Origin: Microbacterium sp. M28
GTDB lineage: Bacteria; Actinomycetota; Actinomycetes; Actinomycetales; Microbacteriaceae
Direction: 5' to 3'
Length of the DNA stretch: 64,000 nt
Assembly (NCBI RefSeq): GCF_025836995.1
Contig: NZ_CP107546.1
Coordinates: 2,170,001 to 2,234,000 of the forward strand
The notes below the pieces were generated by a model, which was not told the origin of the DNA, ran no database searches, and saw only the letters and a list, made by a program, of their open reading frames with translations. Shown piece by piece: positions 36,486 through 44,524 of this stretch. How positions within the stretch are numbered: position 1 is the stretch's first letter; every line of letters begins with the position of its first letter. The position numbers were made by a program, and so were the translations under genes.

Positions 36486-37490
36486 GTGACCAAGCCTCGC
36501 CTCTACTCCGGAATGCAGCCCTCAGCCGACTCCCTCCAGATCGGCAACTACATCGGGGCGCTGCTGCAGTGGCGAGATCTGCAGAGCTCCTACGACGCGT
36601 ACTTCTCCGTGGTCGACATGCATGCGCTGACCGTCGCGCAGGACCCCAAGGAGCTGCGCGAGAAGACCCGCCGGACCGCCGCCCAGTACATCGCCGCCGG
36701 CATCGAGCCCTCGCTATCGACGTTGTACGTGCAGTCGCACGTCCGTGCGCACGCCGAACTGGCGTGGATCCTCTCCACGATCACCGGCTTCGGCGAGGCC
36801 GGTCGGATGACCCAGTTCAAGGACAAGTCCACCCGCTACGGCGCCGACGCGACCTCGGTCGGACTGTTCACGTATCCGGTCCTGATGGCCGCCGACATCC
36901 TGCTCTACCAGACGGATGTCGTCCCCGTCGGCGACGATCAGAAGCAGCACGTCGAGCTCACGCGCGACCTCGCGGAGCGCTTCAACTCCCGATTCGGTAC
37001 CGCTTTCGTGGTGCCCGCGCCCGTGATCCAGAAGGACACGGCGCGCATCTACGATCTGCAGAACCCGACGTCGAAGATGTCGAAGTCCGCGGAGAGCGAC
37101 GCTGGGGTGCTGTGGCTGCTTGACGACCCGGCGAAGACGGCCAAGAAGATCATGCGAGCCGTCACGGATGCCGACGGCAGCGTGCGCTTCGACCGCGAGA
37201 CCAAGCCGGGTGTCTCCAATCTCCTCACGATCTACGCGGCGCTGACGGGGCGGCAGGTCGCGTCCATCGAGGACGAGTACGCCGGTCGCGGCTACGGCGA
37301 CTTCAAGAAGGGCCTCGCCGAGGTCGTCGTCGACGAGTTCGAGCCGGTGCGCACGCGTGCTCTCGAGCTGCTCGACGATCCGGCCGAACTCGATCGCATC
37401 CTCGCGGTGAACGCCGCCAAGGCCGACGCGGTCGCAGACGCGACGCTCTCCGACGTGTACGACAAGGTCGGACTGCTGCGTCGAGTCTGA
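36486..37490 (+). CDS. trpS: Tryptophan-tRNA ligase
   Basis: 334 residues, the normal size for bacterial TrpRS. The class I signature KMSKS is complete ([11 protein letters not shown]). The HIGH-equivalent reads [15 protein letters not shown], so the first histidine is replaced by glutamine while IGN is kept. The tryptophan pocket region shows [12 protein letters not shown] and the conserved [14 protein letters not shown]. It charges tRNA-Trp in the cytosol. The GTG start follows a -10-like TAGGAT by 7 nt. Confidence 0.93.
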   Translation: MTKPRLYSGMQPSADSLQIGNYIGALLQWRDLQSSYDAYFSVVDMHALTVAQDPKELREKTRRTAAQYIAAGIEPSLSTLYVQSHVRAHAELAWILSTITGFGEAGRMTQFKDKSTRYGADATSVGLFTYPVLMAADILLYQTDVVPVGDDQKQHVELTRDLAERFNSRFGTAFVVPAPVIQKDTARIYDLQNPTSKMSKSAESDAGVLWLLDDPAKTAKKIMRAVTDADGSVRFDRETKPGVSNLLTIYAALTGRQVASIEDEYAGRGYGDFKKGLAEVVVDEFEPVRTRALELLDDPAELDRILAVNAAKADAVADATLSDVYDKVGLLRRV

Positions 37491-37507
37491 GGGTCGTCGC
37501 GCCTCCA

Positions 37508-37575
37508 CGAACTCCTGCAGAATCCCGGCCGGGAGATGCAGCCGGGCGTCCGGCGTGCGGATCTGCAGGAGTTCG
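37508..37575. repeat. Palindrome-ended intergenic element, copy A
   Basis: A 14-bp perfect inverted repeat (CGAACTCCTGCAGA at 37508-37521 and its complement at 37562-37575) encloses 40 bp. The core from CTCCTGCAG (37512) to CTGCAGGAG (37571) is 60 bp. It lies 17 bp after trpS and 26 bp after the end of the DUF559 gene, which converges on trpS. A second copy of the same 60-bp design lies on the other side of that gene. Confidence 0.85.
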
Positions 37576-37601
37576 CACCAGGTTCAGGGTGCACGCGCGG
37601 G

Positions 37602-38429
37602 CTATGGACGGCGGTTGCGCAGGATGCCACGCAAGGCGGCCTGAACGCGGTCCGGGTGGTACATGATGTCCTCGGCGAGCAGACGCAGCACGCAGTAGCC
37701 GAGGGCCGCCAATGCCAGATCGCGCCTGCGATCGTTCAGCTGCGCCTCCATCGATGAGTGATGAGCGCGGCTGTCGCATTCGATGACGAGCCAGCCGTCG
37801 ACCACGAGGTCCACCCGACCGACGCCGTCGATCAGAACCTGGAGTTCGATCGACGCTCCCGTCGCCCGAAGCATCAGTCGCACCAGCGTCTCCGGGCCGG
37901 ATTCGCTGCGAGGATCCAGCAGACCGCGCATCCGCCGATATCGTCGAGGCAGGAGTTCGAAGACCGCGCCGATGTCGTCCTCGCCAACGAGTCCGAGATG
38001 CCATGCGCTGTCCATCGTCGCGATCGCCGCCCGGATGCCCTGGCAGCGCACCGCCTGTACGAGCGCCTGCACGATCGGCGCCATGATGTCATCGCGCTCC
38101 GCCGTGCTCTCGCGCCAGTGGCGCACCCACCCGTCAGGTGGGGTCGGGACGCGACTCGCCCCGCGATCGATCTGGATGTGGGGCCTCGAACGATCGAGGA
38201 CGAACACTCCGAGTTCGGCGAGCAGCCAGACGCAGTCGATCCGGCCGCCGTGCTCCGCAGCGAACGCGGCGCTCTCGGGGACGCTCGTCAACGCGTACCA
38301 ACCCCTTCGCAACCTACGCAGTCGCCCATCCGCGACGGCTGCGGTGATGTGACGCGGGTGCCACCCTTGAGTGCGGAGCTCACGCGTGCTGATGCGGCGG
38401 ATCGCGTGCGATGCGAGAAAGGTGTTCAT
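37602..38429 (-). CDS. Solo DUF559 (Vsr-like PD-(D/E)xK) nuclease with AbiEi-type winged-helix N-terminus
   Basis: 275 residues. The N-terminus (about 10-50, ISTRELRTQGWHPRHI and GRLRRLRRGWYAL) resembles the winged-helix found in AbiEi-type antitoxins. The C-terminal 110 residues are a DUF559 nuclease fold: GRVDLVVDGWLVIECDS gives the Asp and Glu of the active site, followed by RRRDLALAALGYCVLRL. It has no partner toxin, methylase or transposase nearby. The ATG at 38429 lacks both a ribosome site and a -10 hexamer; other starts are possible. The gene is bracketed by two 60-bp palindrome-ended elements. Function unknown; DNA nicking at mismatches or at those repeats is speculation. Confidence 0.75.
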   Translation of the reverse strand: MNTFLASHAIRRISTRELRTQGWHPRHITAAVADGRLRRLRRGWYALTSVPESAAFAAEHGGRIDCVWLLAELGVFVLDRSRPHIQIDRGASRVPTPPDGWVRHWRESTAERDDIMAPIVQALVQAVRCQGIRAAIATMDSAWHLGLVGEDDIGAVFELLPRRYRRMRGLLDPRSESGPETLVRLMLRATGASIELQVLIDGVGRVDLVVDGWLVIECDSRAHHSSMEAQLNDRRRDLALAALGYCVLRLLAEDIMYHPDRVQAALRGILRNRRP

Positions 38430-38536
38430 CCGCGCGATGATGCCGACACGCCCCGTCGCTGCGGGGTGTGATCCGGTGTTCTCGAACAACTCGCCGTTCG
38501 GGTGCGTCTGTGCAGAGCGAGCCGCGGTGGTCGTAT

Positions 38537-38596
38537 CTCCTGCAGAATCGCCGGATTCGGACGAGACGCGGGCAGCGGCATCCAGAACTGCAGGAG
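38537..38596. repeat. Palindrome-ended intergenic element, copy B
   Basis: CTCCTGCAGAATC at 38537-38549 and CTGCAGGAGTTC at 38588-38599, with 9-bp perfect inverted ends (CTCCTGCAG/CTGCAGGAG). The core is exactly 60 bp, as in copy A, and in the same orientation. CTCCTGCAGAATC and CTGCAGGAGTTC are shared with A; the inner 38 bp are diverged. It lies 107 bp upstream of the DUF559 start and 42 bp before the next plus-strand gene. Confidence 0.85.
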
Positions 38597-38626
38597 TTCC
38601 GCACGAACAGCCGCAATGCGTGCCCG

Positions 38627-38632
38627 TAGGAT
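38627..38632 (+). promoter_or_regulatory. Likely -10 element (leaderless) for proline-rich membrane protein
   Basis: TAGGAT, then 6 nt, then GTG at 38639. Confidence 0.45.
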
Positions 38633-38638
38633 TGGGGC

Positions 38639-39304
38639 GTGACCGACCCGCAGCAGCCAGACGGCTCCCGCCCGCCCTTCGCTCCGCCCGTGCCTCCGGC
38701 GCCTCGAGCGGACGGTTCGATCCCGGGGCCGAACGCGGCGCCCTCCGCACCGCCGGCATCGGGCGGCCACCCCGCACCTGGCGCATTCGTCGCGCCCTCC
38801 TCGCACGCACCCACCGGCGCCTATCAGGCCCCCGTCGGCGCCTATCAGGCCCCCGCCGGCGGATATCAGAGTGCCGCAGGACCGTACGAGGTTCCTGCGC
38901 CGCCGGCGCCGCAGTCGCGGACCACCGGCGTTCTGTCACTGATCCTGTCGCTCGCCGCGGCGGTCGTCATCCCGATCCTCGGTGCCGTCGCGGCCTGGGA
39001 GATCGGTCGCCGTCTCCCCGGGACGGTCGACGCTCTCGAGCCCGCTGATATGGACTCACTGGCGTTCCTGGCGCCGGCCCGCGATCAGGTGCTGTGGGCG
39101 GAGGTGTCCTTCTGGACGGGCACCGTGCTGGGCATCGTCGCGTTCATCCTCGGCATCCTGGCGATCGTCAAGCGCCGCGGACGAGGTATGGGCATCGCCG
39201 GCATCGTCGGCGCCGTCATCGGTCCGGTGATCTTCTTCACCGCCGTCTTCATCGCGCTCAGCATCGGCGCAGCCGTCGGCTCCGCCGAGCTCTACGGGAT
39301 CTGA
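38639..39304 (+). CDS. Proline-rich DUF4190-like membrane protein
   Basis: 221 residues. The first 95 are Pro/Ala/Gly-rich and disordered, with a seven-residue repeat (GAYQAPV, GAYQAPA, GGYQSAA, GPYEVPA). Two or three membrane helices follow: TGVLSLILSLAAAVVIPILG, SFWTGTVLGIVAFILGILAI and IAGIVGAVIGPVIFFTAVFI, with KRRGRGMGIAG between the last two, a pattern usual in DUF4190 proteins. The function is unknown; the tail is probably cytoplasmic. Confidence 0.75.
   Translation: MTDPQQPDGSRPPFAPPVPPAPRADGSIPGPNAAPSAPPASGGHPAPGAFVAPSSHAPTGAYQAPVGAYQAPAGGYQSAAGPYEVPAPPAPQSRTTGVLSLILSLAAAVVIPILGAVAAWEIGRRLPGTVDALEPADMDSLAFLAPARDQVLWAEVSFWTGTVLGIVAFILGILAIVKRRGRGMGIAGIVGAVIGPVIFFTAVFIALSIGAAVGSAELYGI
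38816..38878 (+). repeat. 21-bp in-frame tandem repeat
   Basis: Two near-identical 21-bp units (starting GGCGCCTATCAGGCC) at 38816-38836 and 38837-38857, followed by a degenerate third at 38858-38878. They encode the GAYQAP repeats of the proline-rich membrane protein. Copy number could vary between strains. Confidence 0.8.
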
Positions 39305-39320
39305 GCGCGGCCGCCACGAC

Positions 39321-39902
39321 TCAGCGCGGTGCGTGGTGCTTCTGCTGCGCCGCGAGCAGCCCGTCGGCGACGAGCGTCTCGACGGCGTCCGCGGCATCCG
39401 AGACGAGGACCGGCAGGTTCTTGCGCTCCTCGCCGCCGAACGGGGCCAGCACCCAGTCCGCGGGATCCTGGCGACCGGGCGGGCGCCCGATTCCGACGCG
39501 CACCCGTGGGAAATCAGCGGTGGTGAGAGCGCTCGCGACATCCCGGACGCCGTTGTGGCCGCCGTGCCCACCGCCGACCTTGAGCTTGATCGCGTCGAAC
39601 GGGATGTCCAGCTCGTCGTGCACGACGACGACCCGCTCCGCGGGTACCGAGTAGAACCGGGCCAACGCGGAGACCGGAGTGCCCGACACGTTCATGAACG
39701 TGTTCGGCTTCGCCAGCACGAGCTTGTCACCGCCGGGGCGGAGCCAGGTCTCGACGACGCGTGCGCCCGCCTTGTGCACGCGGAAGGCCTCCGAGCGGCG
39801 CTGTGCGAGCTCGTCGACGACCATCTGTCCGATGTTGTGCCGTGTGGTCTCGTAACGGGGGCCGGGATTGCCCAGTCCCACGATCAGCCACGTGTGCGCC
39901 AC
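39321..39902 (-). CDS. pth: Peptidyl-tRNA hydrolase
   Basis: 193 residues, single-domain bacterial Pth. Motifs: LIVGLGNPGPRYETTRHNIG with the catalytic His, LAKPNTFMNVSG with the conserved Asn, VVVHDELDIP with the Asp, and GGGHGGHNGVRDV. It recycles peptidyl-tRNA dropped from ribosomes. I use GTG 39902, preceded by AGGAGG at 5 nt; the longer frame to 39947 runs into the rplY terminator. Downstream of rplY in the same direction, as in mycobacteria. Confidence 0.93.
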   Translation of the reverse strand: MAHTWLIVGLGNPGPRYETTRHNIGQMVVDELAQRRSEAFRVHKAGARVVETWLRPGGDKLVLAKPNTFMNVSGTPVSALARFYSVPAERVVVVHDELDIPFDAIKLKVGGGHGGHNGVRDVASALTTADFPRVRVGIGRPPGRQDPADWVLAPFGGEERKNLPVLVSDAADAVETLVADGLLAAQQKHHAPR

Positions 39903-39933
39903 GCCGGCCTCCTCTCGAACATCGTCAGGATAT

Positions 39934-39969
39934 GACAGAGGGGACACGATCGCTCGTGTCCCCTCTGTC
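39934..39969 (-). terminator. Strong hairpin terminator after rplY
   Basis: A perfect 16-bp stem (left arm GACAGAGGGGACACGA) with a 4-nt loop lies 19 bp after the rplY stop and before pth. It should separate rplY from pth transcription, at least partly. Confidence 0.85.
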
Positions 39970-39988
39970 GAAGTGCTCCCGTACGGGA

Positions 39989-40603
39989 TTACTCCGCTGC
40001 GGCCTCTTCGGAAGCCTCGGTTGCAGCCTCGGACTCGCCCTCGGCGGCCTCGGGCTCCTCGGTGGCAGCCGGGACCGAGATCGCGACGATGAGCAGCTCG
40101 GGGTCCGCGAGCAGCGAAGAGCCCTTGGGCAGCTTCACGTCGGCCGCGGTGATGTGCGCGCCCTCCTCGAGCCCCTCGACGGAGACCTCGAAGTTCTCCG
40201 GGATGTGCGTCGCCTCGGCCTCGACGGCGAGCGTCGTGTTCTCGAGGTTGACGATCGTGCCGGCGAACGACTCACCGGTGACGACGATCGGGACGTCGAC
40301 CTGGATCTTCTCGCCCTTCTTGACGACGAGGAGGTCGATGTGCTCGATGATCTGGTGCACGGGGTCCTTCTGAACGTCCTTGACCAGCGCGAGGTGCTGC
40401 TTGCCCTCGATGTCCAGCTCGAGCAGAGCGTTGGCACGGCGGATGATCAGCGCGACCTGGTGGCCGGGCAGCGCCACGTGGACCGGGTCGGTGCCGTGAC
40501 CGTAGAGGACGGCGGGGATCTTGCCTGCAGCGCGCAGACGGCGGGCGAAGCCCTTGCCGAAGCTGTCGCGCAGCTCGGCGGTGACCTTGGTGTCGTCAGA
40601 CAT
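39989..40603 (-). CDS. rplY: 50S ribosomal protein L25/general stress protein Ctc
   Basis: 204 residues, the long two-domain form (Ctc). The N-terminal L25 domain binds 5S rRNA (ELRDSFGKGFARRLRAAGKIPAVLYG, DVQKDPVHQIIEHIDLL); a C-terminal beta domain follows (FEVSVEGLEEGAHITAADV). It ends in an acidic Glu/Ala-rich tail. AAGGAG lies 7 nt before the ATG. A probable promoter hexamer TACGAT lies at 40759-40764, giving a leader of about 150 nt. Confidence 0.95.
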   Translation of the reverse strand: MSDDTKVTAELRDSFGKGFARRLRAAGKIPAVLYGHGTDPVHVALPGHQVALIIRRANALLELDIEGKQHLALVKDVQKDPVHQIIEHIDLLVVKKGEKIQVDVPIVVTGESFAGTIVNLENTTLAVEAEATHIPENFEVSVEGLEEGAHITAADVKLPKGSSLLADPELLIVAISVPAATEEPEAAEGESEAATEASEEAAAE

Positions 40604-40758
40604 TGGTTCTCCTTCGGGGCACGCGACGAAGGGCCGCGTGGTGGTCTTGAGTTCGGCTTCTCGATTGCAGTCGCGAGGAAATCAGCCACGAGGACAGCTT
40701 CGCCGCGTCGATCACGGATGCCGCGCACGCGAAGCATCCCTCGCCGAGGAACCTCTCA

Positions 40759-40783
40759 ATCGTACCCGATGCACCGGTAGGCT
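40759..40783. promoter_or_regulatory. Divergent -10 elements between rplY and a 41-residue ORF
   Basis: TACGAT on the minus strand (40759-40764, toward rplY) and TAGGCT on the plus strand (40778-40783, toward the small ORF at 40833). The rest of the 229-bp gap shows nothing else that I recognise. Confidence 0.35.
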
Positions 40784-40832
40784 GAAGACACACGGCAATT
40801 CCGCCCCGATCCCACGAACCTGGAGTCCTGCA

Positions 40833-40958
40833 ATGCTCGACGGCGCCTTCCTCTCCCACGCGATCGCCTGGCTCATCGGCGCCATGGCCGTCTGCGCCGG
40901 TGTGTTCACCTTCGGTGCGCTGTTCGCGATGGGACGCTCCGGCTACCGCAAGGACTGA
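40833..40958 (+). CDS. Small single-helix membrane protein (41 aa)
   Basis: 41 residues: a short N-terminus (MLDGAFLSHA), one long hydrophobic helix (IAWLIGAMAVCAGVFTFGALFAMG) and a basic tail (RSGYRKD). GGAG stands 8 nt before the ATG and a TAGGCT promoter hexamer 50 nt upstream. No family is recognised. The positive-inside rule puts the C-terminus in the cytosol. Coding is supported by the start signals and the plausible membrane topology, not by homology. Confidence 0.5.
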   Translation: MLDGAFLSHAIAWLIGAMAVCAGVFTFGALFAMGRSGYRKD

Positions 40959-41000
40959 GCCTCACAAGGTAACGCGGACATTGTGCGCGAGCACACCGAG

Positions 41001-41006
41001 TAATCT
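41001..41006 (+). promoter_or_regulatory. Possible -10 element for gnd
   Basis: TAATCT, about 62 nt before the gnd ATG; CATTGT or ACATTG upstream is a weak -35 candidate. Confidence 0.4.
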
Positions 41007-41067
41007 GAAGACGTCCGGAGCAGCTCTCCGAAGCGCCCGGGCGATCCCCCTCACGGAAGGTGCATCA

Positions 41068-42519
41068 ATGTCCTCTGCCGGTCAGGCAAACATCGGAGTC
41101 GTCGGACTCGCCGTCATGGGTTCGAACCTCGCCCGCAACCTCGCCAGCCGCGAGGGCAACACGGTGGCGATCTTCAACCGCAGCTACGAGAAGACCCAGA
41201 CGCTGCTCGACGAGCACCCCGAGGCCGGGTTCGTTCCGGCGTCGACGTACCAGGAGTTCGCCGACGCGCTGCAGAAGCCGCGTACCGCGATCATCATGGT
41301 CAAGGCCGGCCGTCCGACGGATGCCGTGATCGACGCCCTGCTCGAGGTCTTCGAGCCGGGTGACATCATCGTCGACGGCGGCAACGCGTACTTCCCCGAC
41401 ACGATCCGCCGCGAGAAGGCCGTCCGCGAGACCGGTGTGAACTTCGTCGGCGCCGGCATCTCCGGTGGCGAGGAGGGCGCGCTCACCGGCCCGAGCATCA
41501 TGCCCGGCGGCTCCGACGAGTCGTGGGTCACGCTCGGACCGATCCTCAAGTCGATCGCCGCGATCGCCGAGGGCGAGCCGTGTGTCACGCACGTCGGCCA
41601 CGACGGCGCCGGTCACTTCGTGAAGATGGTGCACAACGGCATCGAGTACGCCGACATGCAGCTCATCGCCGAGGCGTACGACCTGATCCGCCGGGGCACC
41701 GGCAAGACTCCGGCGGAGATCGCGGACATCTTCGCCGATTGGAACAAGGGCGAGCTGGAGTCCTACCTGATCGAGATCACCGCCGAGGTGCTGCGTCAGG
41801 TGGATGCCGAGACCGGAAAGCCGCTCGTCGACGTCATCCTCGACCAGGCCGGCGCCAAGGGCACCGGCGCCTGGACGGTCCAGACCGCGCTGTCGCTCGG
41901 CGTTCCGGTCTCCGGCATCGCCGAGGCGACGTTCGCACGGTCGCTGTCCAGCCACCCCGAGCAGCGCGCCGTCGCCGGAGCGCTCCCCGGTCCGGACGAG
42001 GCGTTCACCGTGTCGGACGAGGCCGCGTTCATCGAGGACGTCCGTCTCGCGCTGTACGCGTCGAAGATCGTCGCGTACTCGCAGGGCTTCGATGAGATCC
42101 GTGCCGGTGCGGCCGAATACGACTGGAACATCGACCTCGGCGCGATCAGCAAGATCTGGCGCGGCGGCTGCATCATCCGCGCCCAGTTCCTCAACCGCAT
42201 CGCGGACGCCTACGCCGAGACCCCCGACCTGCCGGTCCTCATGACGGCACCGTACTTCGCCGAGGCGCTCACCCGCGGCCAGTCGGCATGGCGTCGCGTC
42301 GTCGTCACCGCCGCGCAGGCCGGGATCCCGGCTCCGGCGTTCTCGTCGTCGCTGTCGTACTACGACGGTATCCGCGCCGACCGCCTGCCGGCGGCGCTCG
42401 TCCAGGGTCAGCGCGACTTCTTCGGTGCGCACACCTACAAGCGCATCGACAAGGAAGGCACGTTCCACACGCTGTGGTCGGGCGACCGCACGGAGATCGA
42501 GGCCGAAGACACGCACTGA
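41068..42519 (+). CDS. gnd: 6-phosphogluconate dehydrogenase (decarboxylating)
   Basis: 483 residues, the long Gnd class. NADP motif VVGLAVMGSNLARNLA (the usual GLxVMG), catalytic ISGGEEGALTGPSIMPGG, VGHDGAGHFVKMVHNGIEY with the catalytic Lys, and the C-terminal signature region NIDLGAISKIWRGGCIIRA. It oxidises 6-phosphogluconate to ribulose-5-phosphate, CO2 and NADPH. GGAAGG lies 7 nt upstream of the ATG. The neighbouring gluconate kinase makes its substrate, so it can serve both the pentose phosphate pathway and gluconate growth. Confidence 0.95.
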   Translation: MSSAGQANIGVVGLAVMGSNLARNLASREGNTVAIFNRSYEKTQTLLDEHPEAGFVPASTYQEFADALQKPRTAIIMVKAGRPTDAVIDALLEVFEPGDIIVDGGNAYFPDTIRREKAVRETGVNFVGAGISGGEEGALTGPSIMPGGSDESWVTLGPILKSIAAIAEGEPCVTHVGHDGAGHFVKMVHNGIEYADMQLIAEAYDLIRRGTGKTPAEIADIFADWNKGELESYLIEITAEVLRQVDAETGKPLVDVILDQAGAKGTGAWTVQTALSLGVPVSGIAEATFARSLSSHPEQRAVAGALPGPDEAFTVSDEAAFIEDVRLALYASKIVAYSQGFDEIRAGAAEYDWNIDLGAISKIWRGGCIIRAQFLNRIADAYAETPDLPVLMTAPYFAEALTRGQSAWRRVVVTAAQAGIPAPAFSSSLSYYDGIRADRLPAALVQGQRDFFGAHTYKRIDKEGTFHTLWSGDRTEIEAEDTH

Positions 42520-42536
42520 CGCGTCAGATCAGGCGA

Positions 42537-42569
42537 GAAGGGCCGGGAGCATCGCGCTCCCGGCCCTTC
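42537..42569. terminator. Bidirectional terminator between gnd and FAD oxidoreductase gene
   Basis: A perfect 14-bp stem (GAAGGGCCGGGAGC) with a 5-nt loop between convergent genes. Confidence 0.85.
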
Positions 42570-42576
42570 TGCCGTC

Positions 42577-43809
42577 TCACGGCACGATGTTGTGGTTGCG
42601 TCGGAACAGGTTCTCCGGATCCCAGACCCGCTTGATCTCGGCGAGACGCGCATGCGCCGCACTCGTGAACATCCCCGGCACGGCCGCCGGGCGTTCGGTG
42701 GCGGCGAAGTTGCCGTACTCCGCGATTCGGTCCTGCTCGATGCGCTCCCAGTCCGCGAGGATGCTGGTCCGCGCTTCGTCATCGACGAGGCCCGGAATGT
42801 CGAACGCACCGGCCATCACGAACCAGGTCGCCTCCCGCGCAGGGAAGGCCGTGGATTCCTGGTCGATCTCGCCGAACGCGCCGCCGAGCGAACGAAGGAA
42901 CACCACGGACACCGGGTAGGCAGCGCGAAACGCCACAAGGCGGTCGATGAGGTCGTCATCGAGCCGGGCGAACAGACCGTTGCCTCCGATGAAGCCCGGG
43001 GGCAGCTGCTCCGCCCCCTCGGGCGGCGTCGGCGGCACCATCAGGATGTCGCGGTAGGCCGGAGTCGTGATCGTGGTGGAGACGCCGTCGATCGCGGAGA
43101 TCGGCGCGAGCGCCTGGCGCAGTCGCTCGGCATCCGTGCCGGCCCAGACAGCACTGAGGCTGGCTCCGGCGGGGGCACTGGGGTCCATGGCCGGCACGTC
43201 CATGTACGTGAGGGTGAGCTCGCGCGGGGCATCCTGCATGACGTCGCGGGCGGTCCGCAGCACGACGGCGGGGTCTGCGGTGAGCGCGTTCTCGGCGAAC
43301 ACGATGCCGTCGAGCTCGTGCGCGGCGAAGTCGAAGCGCGTGACGATGCCGAAGTTGCCTCCGCCGCCGCGCAGCGCCCAGAAGAGGTCGGGGTTCTCGG
43401 TCGCGGATGCCTCGACGACATCGCCGGTCGCCGTGACGATCTGTGCGCCCACGAGCTGGTCGACGGCGAGACCCCACGCGCGCACCATCCATCCGATGCC
43501 GCCGCCGAGGGTGAGTCCGCCGACGCCGACCGTCGCGGTGTCGCCCGAACTGATCGCGAGCCCGTTCGGACCGATCGCCGCGGCGACGTCCCCCCAGACG
43601 GCCCCGCCGCCGACGTGGACGGTCGTCCCGTCTATCTCGATGTCGGCGAAATCGGCGAGTTCGATGCGCAGCCCTTCGGATGCGCCGTGGGACCACGGTC
43701 CGTGACCACCGGCGACGACGGTGATCGGCAGGGACTCGTGGCGTGCGCGCCGCACGGCGGCGGCGACCTCTTCAACGGTGGTGGGGCGGATGACGACGGA
43801 TTCGGTCAT
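42577..43809 (-). CDS. FAD-binding oxidoreductase, berberine-bridge-enzyme-like
   Basis: 410 residues, PCMH/BBE-type flavoprotein. The FAD domain shows VVAGGHGPWSHG, where the His of GGH is the usual 8-alpha FAD attachment site, and GVGGLTLGGGIGWMVRAWGL. The cysteine used for a second FAD link in bicovalent enzymes is absent (DTATVGVGG). The C-terminal BBE segment is FRRNHNIVP (usually NxNI). No signal peptide. Such enzymes oxidise alcohols, sugars or alkaloids with O2; here the gluconate genes next door suggest a sugar substrate, which is only inference. Confidence 0.8.
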   Translation of the reverse strand: MTESVVIRPTTVEEVAAAVRRARHESLPITVVAGGHGPWSHGASEGLRIELADFADIEIDGTTVHVGGGAVWGDVAAAIGPNGLAISSGDTATVGVGGLTLGGGIGWMVRAWGLAVDQLVGAQIVTATGDVVEASATENPDLFWALRGGGGNFGIVTRFDFAAHELDGIVFAENALTADPAVVLRTARDVMQDAPRELTLTYMDVPAMDPSAPAGASLSAVWAGTDAERLRQALAPISAIDGVSTTITTPAYRDILMVPPTPPEGAEQLPPGFIGGNGLFARLDDDLIDRLVAFRAAYPVSVVFLRSLGGAFGEIDQESTAFPAREATWFVMAGAFDIPGLVDDEARTSILADWERIEQDRIAEYGNFAATERPAAVPGMFTSAAHARLAEIKRVWDPENLFRRNHNIVP

Positions 43810-43815
43810 GCCGCA

Positions 43816-43821
43816 AACGTA
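43816..43821 (-). promoter_or_regulatory. Likely -10 element (leaderless) for FAD oxidoreductase
   Basis: TACGTT on the minus strand, then 6 nt, then ATG at 43809. Confidence 0.4.
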
Positions 43822-43855
43822 GTACCGGCGACTGACATCCGTCCCCGTCGTGCGC

Positions 43856-44524
43856 TCAGGGCGAAACCGCCCCCGGCTCTGCCGCCTCGAGCGCCGCACG
43901 GAACGCCGCGGCTCGAGACGCCAGTGCCGCGAGATCGCCGCCAGGACGAGCGGCATCGCCGACCAGCGGTCCGCCGATCCCGAAGCCGAATGCGCCGGCT
44001 CCGAGATAGTCTCCGATGCTCTCGACCGTCACGCCGCCGACCGGCAGTATGCGCGCGTCAGGCAGAGGGTCGCGCACGGCCTTGACGAACCCCGGCCCGA
44101 GCGCGGATGCCGGGAACAGCTTGACCGCTGCCGCCCCCATTTCCATGCCGCGGTGGATCTCCGTCGGGGTGTACACGCCGGGCAGCACCCCGAGGCGCTG
44201 CCCGATCGCATAGCCCACGGAGGGTGCGAGCGTGGGGGTGACGATGAACTGCGCGCCGGCGTCGACGGCATGGTCGACGTCCGCCTCGGTGAGGACGGTG
44301 CCGGCTCCCACCAGCGCCCCGGCCGGGGCATCCGCGACGAGCTGACGGATCGCCTCGCCCGCGTCCTTCAGCGTGAGCGCGATCTCGACCGTGCCGATAC
44401 CGGCCTCGATCAGGGTCCGCGCGGCGACGACCGTCGCATCCACATCGGTTCCGCGCAGGATCGCGACGATGCGCTCCCGGCGGACGCGCTCGCGCAGCTG
44501 GTCGTTGTCCACGATGCTCACCAT
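43856..44524 (-). CDS. eda: KDPG/KDPGal aldolase
   Basis: 222 residues, class I aldolase TIM barrel. RIVAILRGTDVD carries the phosphate/entry loop, EIALTLKDAGE the conserved Glu, GAGTVL the barrel strand and AAVKLFPASALG the Schiff-base Lys. It cleaves 2-keto-3-deoxy-6-phosphogluconate or -galactonate to pyruvate and glyceraldehyde-3-phosphate. It overlaps the dgoD gene, pointing to the galactonate route. ATG 44524 or GTG 44521 are both possible starts. Confidence 0.9.
   Translation of the reverse strand: MVSIVDNDQLRERVRRERIVAILRGTDVDATVVAARTLIEAGIGTVEIALTLKDAGEAIRQLVADAPAGALVGAGTVLTEADVDHAVDAGAQFIVTPTLAPSVGYAIGQRLGVLPGVYTPTEIHRGMEMGAAAVKLFPASALGPGFVKAVRDPLPDARILPVGGVTVESIGDYLGAGAFGFGIGGPLVGDAARPGGDLAALASRAAAFRAALEAAEPGAVSP

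Noticed and set aside
37602..38429. Type IV toxin-antitoxin (AbiEi) system
   Set aside because: Only the N-terminal winged helix resembles AbiEi. There is no AbiEii-type nucleotidyltransferase next to it, and the C-terminus is a DUF559 nuclease, so an antitoxin role is not supported.
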